A stretch of 5,187 nt of DNA from Parafilimonas sp. Lineage in GTDB: Bacteria; Bacteroidota; Bacteroidia; Chitinophagales; Chitinophagaceae. Shown in pieces: positions 1 through 5,187 of the stretch; within the stretch, counting starts at the first letter, position 1, and the number at the start of each line of letters is the position of its first letter. The translations under genes were made by a program, and so were the position numbers. The notes under the pieces are model-generated. The model searched no databases. It had not been told where the DNA came from and saw only the letters and a list, made by a program, of their open reading frames with translations. The stretch is from NCBI GenBank assembly GCA_023251275.1, contig JAHEZC010000237.1:1-5187 (forward strand), written 5' to 3'.

Positions 1-2450
1 GGGTCGTAACCATTCTCGGTAAGATAGTCCACGAGGTAATCTGTAAACTCAAGCTGCATGCTGTTTGCCGCAAGCATATTTTTCAATTGTCTCAACTGAA
101 TGCCGATGATGCCTTTTATTTCATTCTTCATCAGCGGCTGAAACATGATGATCTCATCTACCCTGTTCAAAAACTCAGGACGAATGGTCTGACGCAACAG
201 GTTCATCACTTCTCTCTTCGTATTTTCAGTTATTGTATCCTTGTTGCTTTCATTTATATTTTCAAAATTCTCCTGGATAATATGGCTCCCGATATTGCTC
301 GTCATAATGACAATGGTGTTCTTGAAATTCACTACGCGGCCTTTGTTATCTGTCAGGCGGCCATCATCCAATACCTGCAATAAAACATTCCATACATCCG
401 GGTGCGCTTTCTCGATTTCATCAAGCAGTACAACACTGTATGGCTTGCGCCGCACAGATTCCGTCAGTTGCCCGCCTTCATCATACCCTATGTAACCCGG
501 AGGAGCGCCAACCAAACGTGAAACAGTATGCTTTTCCTGGTACTCACTCATGTCAATACGTGTCATCATGCTTTCATCATCAAATAAAAATTCTGCAAGC
601 GCTTTGGCTAATTCTGTTTTTCCTACGCCGGTCGTACCGAGAAAAATGAACGAGCCAATGGGCTTTTTAGGATCGCTTAATCCTGCACGGTTTCTCCTGA
701 TGGCATCAGCTACTGCAGTGATCGCTTCATCCTGGCCAATTACTCTTTCATGCAAATGATCTTCAAGCAACAATAATTTTTCTTTCTCGCTTTGCATCAT
801 CCGGCTCACAGGAATTCCTGTTGCCTTGGCAATATTCTCTGCAATGTCTTCTGCATCCACTTCTTCTTTCGTTAACCTGCGTGAATGTTCACTGATACTG
901 TTTAATTGCCTCGAATATTCTTCGATGATCTTTTCCTGCTCTTTTATTTTGCCATAACGGATCTCAGCTACTTTTCCATATTCACCATTGCGCTCTGCCT
1001 GCTCTGCCTCCAGCTTCAACTGCTCGATAGCAGCTTTTGCATTCTGCACTTTCTCCACTAATTCTTTTTCTTCTTTCCATTTTGCTTTCAGCGTATCACG
1101 TTCCACAGCAAGATTGGCAATTTCTGTATTGAGTTCTTTCAGCTTAGCTTCATCATTTTCTCTTTTAATGGCTTCACGTTCGATTTCCAATTGACGAATC
1201 TGCCTTTCGAGAGTATCTAATTCTTCGGGCATTGAATTCATTTCGAGGCGAAGCTTGGCTGCACTTTCATCAATCAGGTCAATCGCTTTATCAGGCAAAA
1301 ACCTGTCAGTTACATAACGATGCGATAATTCCACTGCGGCAATGATGGCTTCATCTTTTATGAGCACATGGTGATGGCTTTCATAACGGTCTTTCAAACC
1401 ACGAAGAATGGAGATGGCATCTTCCACATTCGGTTCATCTACGATCACCTTCTGGAAGCGACGTTCGAGAGCTTTATCTTTTTCAAAAAATTTCTGGTAT
1501 TCATTGAGTGTGGTTGCGCCAATTGCCCTCAATTCACCCTTTGCCAATGCGGGTTTCAGAATGTTTGCGGCATCCATTGCCCCTTCACCACCTCCTGCAC
1601 CAACGAGTGTATGAATTTCATCTATGAATAAAATAATTTCACCATCACTCTCACTTACTTCTTTCACCACAGATTTGAGACGGTCCTCAAACTCACCTTT
1701 GTACTTTGCGCCTGCAATAAGCTGACCCATATCGAGCGCATAAATTATTTTACTTTTTAAATTTTCGGGCACATCGCCATTGACGATCCTATGAGCCAAT
1801 CCTTCTGCAATGGCGGTTTTGCCTACACCGGGCTCACCAACCAAAATCGGGTTATTCTTCGTGCGGCGCGAAAGAATATGCAGCGTTCTGCGAATTTCTT
1901 CATCGCGGCCAATTACCGGGTCAAGCTTACCTGCAATTGCCAGTTCATTCAGGTTGCGTGCATATTTCTGTAATGCATTGTATTGCTGCGACGCAGTCTG
2001 AGAAGTTACTGTAGAACCCTTGCGAAGATCTTTGATGGCCGCCATTAATCCTTTTTCAGTAAGGCCCGCATCTTTCAGAATTTTTGCAGTATCATCACTA
2101 CCCCGTACAAGCGCTAAAAGCAAATGCTCCACGCTTACAAATTCATCATTGAATTTTTTTAATGAAGCATTGGCACGAAGCAGGACATTGTTCAGTTCCC
2201 TGCTGATCGCCTGTGCGGCTTCGCCGCTCATTTTTGGCAAACGGTTAATGCTTTCATCCAGTTTCGTTTCTACATACTGAATGTTTACATTATTTTTCTT
2301 TAATAAAAATTCCACAGGACTATCCTGATCATCAAGGAGGGCTTTGAGTAAGTGATTGGATTCAATGTTCGGGTTTCCGTTATTGAATGCCACCTGCTGT
2401 GCTGCCTGGATAAGCTCCTGCGCTTTGATTGTATAGTTGTTTAAGTTCAT
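1..2450 (-). CDS. clpB: ATP-dependent chaperone ClpB (Hsp100 disaggregase), C-terminal end cut off by the window edge
   Basis: Cytoplasmic AAA+ hexamer that, in characterised relatives, pulls polypeptides out of aggregates together with DnaK/DnaJ/GrpE. The minus-strand frame is open from the ATG at 2450-2448 to the left edge: 816 codons, ending in ...LTENGYD, which in E. coli ClpB lies roughly 50 residues before the end. Visible in order: Clp N-domain (about 1-145, beginning [12 protein letters not shown]); NBD1 with Walker A GEPGVGKT (205-212), pore-loop Tyr250 in AGAKYKGEF, Walker B LFIDE (Asp277, Glu278) and arginine fingers Arg330/Arg331 in ALERRFQ; a long charged coiled-coil middle domain (about 405-525, with the RYGKI motif, Tyr499), which separates ClpB from ClpA/ClpC; NBD2 with Walker A GTTGVGKT (605-612), pore-loop Tyr653 in GYIGYDEGG, Walker B LLDE (Asp677, Glu678) and Arg763 in PEFLNR. 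All catalytic residues appear intact. There is no Shine-Dalgarno upstream of the ATG, which is normal in Bacteroidota. The start is chosen because the N-domain begins there and AT-rich noncoding sequence precedes it. Confidence 0.97.
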   Translation of the reverse strand, partial: MNLNNYTIKAQELIQAAQQVAFNNGNPNIESNHLLKALLDDQDSPVEFLLKKNNVNIQYVETKLDESINRLPKMSGEAAQAISRELNNVLLRANASLKKFNDEFVSVEHLLLALVRGSDDTAKILKDAGLTEKGLMAAIKDLRKGSTVTSQTASQQYNALQKYARNLNELAIAGKLDPVIGRDEEIRRTLHILSRRTKNNPILVGEPGVGKTAIAEGLAHRIVNGDVPENLKSKIIYALDMGQLIAGAKYKGEFEDRLKSVVKEVSESDGEIILFIDEIHTLVGAGGGEGAMDAANILKPALAKGELRAIGATTLNEYQKFFEKDKALERRFQKVIVDEPNVEDAISILRGLKDRYESHHHVLIKDEAIIAAVELSHRYVTDRFLPDKAIDLIDESAAKLRLEMNSMPEELDTLERQIRQLEIEREAIKRENDEAKLKELNTEIANLAVERDTLKAKWKEEKELVEKVQNAKAAIEQLKLEAEQAERNGEYGKVAEIRYGKIKEQEKIIEEYSRQLNSISEHSRRLTKEEVDAEDIAENIAKATGIPVSRMMQSEKEKLLLLEDHLHERVIGQDEAITAVADAIRRNRAGLSDPKKPIGSFIFLGTTGVGKTELAKALAEFLFDDESMMTRIDMSEYQEKHTVSRLVGAPPGYIGYDEGGQLTESVRRKPYSVVLLDEIEKAHPDVWNVLLQVLDDGRLTDNKGRVVNFKNTIVIMTSNIGSHIIQENFENINESNKDTITENTKREVMNLLRQTIRPEFLNRVDEIIMFQPLMKNEIKGIIGIQLRQLKNMLAANSMQLEFTDYLVDYLTENGYD

Positions 2451-2563
2451 ATTGTTAATTTGATAATCAGATAATTTTAAAATGCTACCTTTTTCTTTTG
2501 GTCTGCTTTTTTATCATCACACCCGTGAGCTTTCAGTAGGGAATATTTAGTGGTATTTTTTAT

Positions 2564-2606
2564 TCCTGATTTATCATATTTGTAAAAATCAAAAAATCAA
2601 TCAGGA
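2564..2606. repeat. 8-bp inverted repeat in the divergent spacer
   Basis: TCCTGATT at 2564-2571 is the exact reverse complement of AATCAGGA at 2599-2606, with 27 nt between. It could be an operator or a weak hairpin, but the surrounding sequence is very AT-rich and short matches of this kind arise by chance. No terminator-like U-tract follows either arm. Confidence 0.3.
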
Positions 2607-2679
2607 TAAAAATTCTCTCACCAGGTTTTTTCACTTCATTGACATATTTTGTGTGATAATTTCGAAGCGAACAAGATAC

Positions 2680-2711
2680 TTTCGTCTCCCATATAGTTTT
2701 CAATATCTTTA
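2680..2711 (+). promoter_or_regulatory. Candidate Bacteroidota-type promoter for the serine hydrolase gene
   Basis: TTTC (2680-2683), 20 nt, then TATCTTTA (2704-2711). Each half has one mismatch to the published Bacteroidota vegetative consensus TTTG / TAnnTTTG, and the spacing is as expected. Transcription would start a few bases after 2711, giving a leader of about 40 nt before the ATG at 2756. This is a by-eye match in AT-rich DNA. An alternative pair, TTTG (2648-2651) with TACTTTCG (2677-2684), has a 25-nt gap, which is wider than usual. Confidence 0.3.
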
Positions 2712-2755
2712 AACCAATCGGACAAAATTGAATCCAACTCAAAATTCAGGTAATT

Positions 2756-3808
2756 ATGTCGCAATTCCATCGTGCATTATGCATGAAAGTCAGTACAGCA
2801 TTGGCTTTCCTGCTATTGTTACAGTCTGTAAAAGCACAATATAATTTTTCAGAACTTGATTCAAGATTACAACAAAATCAAAGCCAGTTAGGCAAAGATG
2901 TGGCAGCATTGGTGTATAAAGATGGTAAAATAATTTATCAAAAATCTTTAGGCGCCTTTAACCCCAATACACAGGCATTGATCGCAAGCTGCAGTAAATG
3001 GCTGACTGCTGCATTAGTGATGACTTATGTGGATGAAGGCAAAATTTCACTTGATGATAAAGTGAGTAAATACCTGCCCATTTTTGAAACTTATGGCAAG
3101 AGCTATATTACGATCAGGCAATGCATGAGTCATCTTACAGGCATCCAGGGCGATAAACCCGGGCTGATGGGTATTCTAAAAATGATGAAATACAAAACGC
3201 TTGAAGACGAGGTAAATGATTTTGCATCAAAGAATGATATACAGGCAAATCCAGGAACGGAATTCCGTTACAGCAGTATCGGTTTGAACATTGCAGGCCG
3301 GATTCTTGAAGTGATCTCTAAAAAACCCTTTGAACGTTTGATGCAGGATCGGATATTTAAGCCCCTCAATATGAAAAACAGCAGTTTTGCAAGTGAAAAA
3401 GCAGTGAACCCAAGCGGCGGAGCAAAATCCACAGCAAATGATTACATGAATTTCCTTGTGATGATATTGAATAAAGGAGTATTTAACGGCAAAAGAATTT
3501 TAAGTGAACAGGCTGTTGCTGAGATGGAAAAAACGCAAACGAGATTATCCATGATTAAATATGCACCCAAACCTGCAGAAGGTTTTAATTATGCATTAGG
3601 TGAATGGGTGCTCGAAGCAGATGCAGATGGAAACGGAATAGTTGTATCAAGCCCGGGTTTGTTTGGCACCTGGCCCGTGGTGGACAATTGCAGGGGTTAT
3701 GCAAGCATTATATTTGTAAAAACATTGCTTACTGACGAAAAGAAAGATATTTATATTGAGCTGAAACAAACAATTGATAAGCAGATACCAACTGCCTGTA
3801 CAAAGTAA
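2756..3808 (+). CDS. Exported serine hydrolase, beta-lactamase / class C PBP-like family
   Basis: A 350-residue protein with the fold-defining sequence of the Beta-lactamase family (PF00144), which includes class C beta-lactamases, D-Ala-D-Ala peptidases and esterases; the substrate cannot be told from sequence. A signal peptide is visible: hydrophobic ALAFLLLL (15-22) and a likely cleavage after VKA, before Gln28, so the product should be periplasmic or secreted. The nucleophile motif SxxK is S78-C-S-K81; S-H-L-T-G (125-129) matches the family's SHTSG block; Y172-S-S stands at the YxN position with Ser for Asn; PLNM (203-206) and GGAKSTANDY (221-230) are further family blocks. The usual K/H-T/x-G third motif is not obvious; SSPGLFGTW (298-306) occupies that place. 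A second ATG at 2783 (Met10) would give a more compact signal peptide and is a credible alternative start. The chosen ATG has a weak CAGG about 6 nt upstream. It may be cotranscribed with the next gene, 41 bp downstream. Confidence 0.9.
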   Translation: MSQFHRALCMKVSTALAFLLLLQSVKAQYNFSELDSRLQQNQSQLGKDVAALVYKDGKIIYQKSLGAFNPNTQALIASCSKWLTAALVMTYVDEGKISLDDKVSKYLPIFETYGKSYITIRQCMSHLTGIQGDKPGLMGILKMMKYKTLEDEVNDFASKNDIQANPGTEFRYSSIGLNIAGRILEVISKKPFERLMQDRIFKPLNMKNSSFASEKAVNPSGGAKSTANDYMNFLVMILNKGVFNGKRILSEQAVAEMEKTQTRLSMIKYAPKPAEGFNYALGEWVLEADADGNGIVVSSPGLFGTWPVVDNCRGYASIIFVKTLLTDEKKDIYIELKQTIDKQIPTACTK

Positions 3809-3849
3809 TTTTATCTATTGAATAAAGCTGTTACTTATAGATTTCAACT

Positions 3850-4227
3850 ATGCGCACCCAAAGGGTAATCCGAACCAGTCTGCTGGATTATGAACTGAAA
3901 AGTGAACCATTACTTCCCAGGCATCTTTTTTACAAAAGGATGTTTTGGAATTTAATGTTTGCTTCTGTGCTGCTTCTTATTTGCCTGATGATAGGCGTAT
4001 CGGGCTATCATTATTGGGGGCCGATGTCATGGATTGATGCTTTGCATAATGCTTCTATGATATTAAGCGGAATGGGCCCTGTCGTTGAAATAAAAACATT
4101 TATCGGAAAATTATTCTCCTCATTTTATGCTTTATTCAGCGGTGTCGCATTTATAACCAATATAGGTGTGTTGATCGCTCCCCTTGCACACCGGTTTTAT
4201 CACAAATTCCATCTTGAAGAAAAATAA
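3850..4227 (+). CDS. Small two-helix membrane protein resembling a K+-channel pore module with a non-canonical filter
   Basis: A 125-residue protein. A basic, soluble N-terminus (1-30, containing LLPRHLFYKRM) precedes a first membrane helix (about 33-52), a short re-entrant-like segment WIDALHNASMILSGMGPV (61-78), and a second helix (about 86-112, GKLFSSFYALFSG onwards), then a basic tail HRFYHKFHLEEK. This order (helix, pore loop, helix, with a GK-x-F-x-x-x-Y-A-L-x-x-G start to the second helix) is that of two-transmembrane K+ channels. However, the TVGYG filter is replaced by SGMGP (73-77), so potassium selectivity should not be assumed. From memory it resembles a widespread group of unnamed small bacterial membrane proteins sharing NASMIL-x-GMGPV; I could not confirm this by search. 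The start at 3850 is preferred over Met31 because the LLPR-x-x-FY segment seems part of that group. There is no Shine-Dalgarno. The gene lies 41 bp after the hydrolase on the same strand, with no terminator between. Confidence 0.8.
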   Translation: MRTQRVIRTSLLDYELKSEPLLPRHLFYKRMFWNLMFASVLLLICLMIGVSGYHYWGPMSWIDALHNASMILSGMGPVVEIKTFIGKLFSSFYALFSGVAFITNIGVLIAPLAHRFYHKFHLEEK

Positions 4228-4285
4228 TATCCCCATAATGCCCGATTTGAATATTTTTATAACCCTGTCAGGCAAAACTTTAACA

Positions 4286-4328
4286 GTTTATCTCAATATG
4301 CAACTGATTATAATTTGCTGAGATAAGC
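4286..4328. repeat. Inverted repeat upstream of the lipoprotein gene
   Basis: TTATCTCA (4288-4295) and TGAGATAA (4319-4326) are perfect reverse complements with a 23-nt gap. Including a T-G wobble and one more G-C pair outward (4286/4328), the stem would reach 10 bp as RNA. The right arm lies between the proposed -33 and -7 boxes of the lipoprotein promoter, a place where an operator would work. It could instead be a hairpin ending the upstream transcript, but no U-tract follows. Confidence 0.4.
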
Positions 4329-4345
4329 CAGCTTGAATATTTTCG
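4314..4345 (+). promoter_or_regulatory. Candidate Bacteroidota-type promoter for the lipoprotein gene
   Basis: An exact TTTG (4314-4317), 20 nt, then TATTTTCG (4338-4345), which matches TAnnTTTG except for one base. Transcription would start around 4350, leaving a leader of roughly 30 nt before the ATG at 4384. It is the best promoter match seen in the window, but was found by eye only. It implies the lipoprotein is transcribed separately from the two genes upstream. Confidence 0.45.
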
Positions 4346-4383
4346 GCCTTTCTTAAAAATCCTGGACAACAGGAATTGTTTTT

Positions 4384-5187
4384 ATGAGGAACTTCATTTT
4401 ATTAATATCCGTTAGCGCCTTTTTAATGATAACCGGCTGTTCCAAGAAGGATTCAGGGATTGCCGGAAAAGCAACTATCCAAATTTCCGGCGGCGGCATT
4501 ACAAATTTTCCTTCTGCATCGTTGCGTTTTATAAGCGATTCGATTAATTACACCAATAGTGTTGTCATAAGTTCTTCCGATGTACTAAAAGAAGATTTGA
4601 CTGTTACGCTTGATGTGGATGATGCTGCACGCTTAGCCTACAACAGCAGTGGCGCCGGCTTTATGTATGACGCATTACCGGACAGCGCTTATTTGTTTCC
4701 CACCAGGTCTGTTACTATTAAAGCCGGAGAAAAGGCCGGTTATTTTACCATAAAATTTTACCGCCTTAAAATTGACCAGACGAAAAATTACATGCTCCCC
4801 GTGACCATTAAAGATGTACAGGGACAAACGATAGTGGACAGCCTGAAAACAATTTACTTTCATACTGTCGGTAACTCATTGACCGGAACTTATGCAGACA
4901 GCGGGTCAAAAACAGAATATGCGGGTGCGGATAACACGGATCCGATCAACAATATATCTTCATGCCCGGCGTCAAAAATTATTATCGCAGCAGATTCAAT
5001 CACTTCTGTGCTTGATTATGCCGATCTCGGGTCATTCGGGTGGCAATATATCATCACTTATAAAAAGGATACAAATGAGTTCGACATCGTGCCCAATGAT
5101 GTGATGAACGGACCTACCGGCATTCAACCAGGCTCATTTATAATTGACGAAAAATCTTATGATCCTCTTACCAATAAAATATTTTTA
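4384..5187 (+). CDS. Outer-membrane lipoprotein with DUF1735-like domain, 3' end cut off by the window edge
   Basis: The frame is open from the ATG at 4384 to the right edge, 268 whole codons with no stop. The N-terminus is a lipoprotein signal: MRNFILLISVSAFLMITGC, with lipobox ITG-C and lipidated Cys19. Ser20 follows, then KKD, which partly resembles the K-(D/E)-rich surface-export signal of Bacteroidota lipoproteins. Residues about 30-145 match the DUF1735 / BT_3987-like N-terminal domain: DLTVTLDVDD, a YN pair (86-87), LP (98-99), VTIKAGEKAG, and the typical closing YMLPVTIKD (136-144). The rest (about 150-268) is probably a beta-rich C-terminal domain; the late SYDPLTNKIF resembles the end of such proteins, so most of the gene is likely present. 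Family members are often encoded beside SusC/SusD glycan-uptake genes and thought to bind glycans or sit at the surface, but no such neighbour is visible. There is no Shine-Dalgarno; a promoter candidate lies about 40 bp upstream. Confidence 0.85.
   Translation, partial: MRNFILLISVSAFLMITGCSKKDSGIAGKATIQISGGGITNFPSASLRFISDSINYTNSVVISSSDVLKEDLTVTLDVDDAARLAYNSSGAGFMYDALPDSAYLFPTRSVTIKAGEKAGYFTIKFYRLKIDQTKNYMLPVTIKDVQGQTIVDSLKTIYFHTVGNSLTGTYADSGSKTEYAGADNTDPINNISSCPASKIIIAADSITSVLDYADLGSFGWQYIITYKKDTNEFDIVPNDVMNGPTGIQPGSFIIDEKSYDPLTNKIFL

Larger units (their letters stand above)
2451..2755. other. Divergent intergenic spacer between clpB and the serine hydrolase gene
   Basis: This 305-bp AT-rich stretch must hold the promoters for both divergent genes. 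No CIRCE element (TTAGCACTC-N9-GAGTGCTAA) is visible, so HrcA control of clpB is not supported here. No close match to the Bacteroidota TAnnTTTG / TTTG promoter was found in the clpB direction. A perfect 8-bp inverted repeat, TCCTGATT (2564-2571) and AATCAGGA (2599-2606), lies near the middle with a 27-nt gap. A candidate promoter for the hydrolase is listed separately. A 60-codon minus-strand frame at 2560-2742 has no recognisable features and is probably chance. Confidence 0.7.
4228..4383. other. Intergenic spacer between the channel-like gene and the lipoprotein gene
   Basis: A 156-bp AT-rich spacer. It holds a promoter candidate and an inverted repeat (listed separately) and an 11-nt direct repeat TTGAATATTTT at 4247-4257 and 4333-4343. 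The second copy overlaps the proposed -7 box. A short TCCTG / CAGGA hairpin (4360-4364 with 4370-4374) lies just before the lipoprotein start. No classical terminator (GC-rich stem plus U-tract) is seen after the channel-like gene. Confidence 0.6.

Noticed and set aside
87..2280. Several plus-strand open frames of 60-98 codons opposite clpB
   Set aside because: They lie entirely antisense to a well-conserved clpB reading frame and show no domain or signal features.
2560..2742. 60-codon minus-strand frame in the divergent spacer
   Set aside because: No recognisable motif, no convincing start context, and AT-rich sequence where short open frames arise by chance; weak evidence either way.
4264..4272. 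CCTGTCAGG palindrome as a terminator stem after the channel-like gene
   Set aside because: The loop would be too short for a stable hairpin and no U-tract follows.
4309..4314. TATAAT as an E. coli-type -10 box
   Set aside because: No -35 box at proper spacing, and Bacteroidota vegetative promoters use a different consensus; the TTTG / TATTTTCG pair fits better.
4675..4863. 62-codon minus-strand frame
   Set aside because: Antisense to the DUF1735-like domain of the lipoprotein gene, whose motifs are clear in the plus-strand frame.
4892..5104. 70-codon plus-strand frame
   Set aside because: Out-of-frame overlap with the lipoprotein gene, which stays open through the whole stretch.

Overview
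The window looks like ordinary chromosomal sequence from a member of the Bacteroidota, probably near the Chitinophagaceae or Sphingobacteriia. This rests on four things: the style of the ClpB sequence (an [12 protein letters not shown] start and a second Walker A read as GTTGVGKT), a lipoprotein with a DUF1735-like domain, near absence of Shine-Dalgarno sequences, and promoter-like sites resembling the Bacteroidota TTTG / TAnnTTTG consensus. The lineage is an inference from sequence style; no database search was possible.

Layout. Positions 1-2450 (minus strand) hold most of clpB, the AAA+ disaggregase; the last few dozen codons lie beyond the left edge. A 305-bp AT-rich divergent spacer follows (2451-2755). 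Then come three plus-strand genes: an exported serine hydrolase of the beta-lactamase / penicillin-binding-protein-like family (2756-3808), a small two-helix membrane protein whose layout recalls a potassium-channel pore module but lacks the canonical selectivity filter (3850-4227), and, after a 156-bp spacer with a promoter candidate and an inverted repeat, a lipoprotein with a DUF1735-like domain that runs off the right edge (4384-5187).

How the genes relate. No single pathway is evident. clpB is a cytoplasmic heat-shock/proteostasis gene transcribed away from the rest. The hydrolase and the channel-like gene are 41 bp apart on the same strand and may share a transcript. The lipoprotein probably has its own promoter. 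Its family is usually found near SusC/SusD-type glycan uptake genes, but none is visible here. No tRNA, rRNA, CRISPR array, insertion sequence or convincing rho-independent terminator was seen.

No clear new multi-gene system is present. The most interesting item is the channel-like protein with a GMGP motif where a K+ channel would carry its GYG filter.
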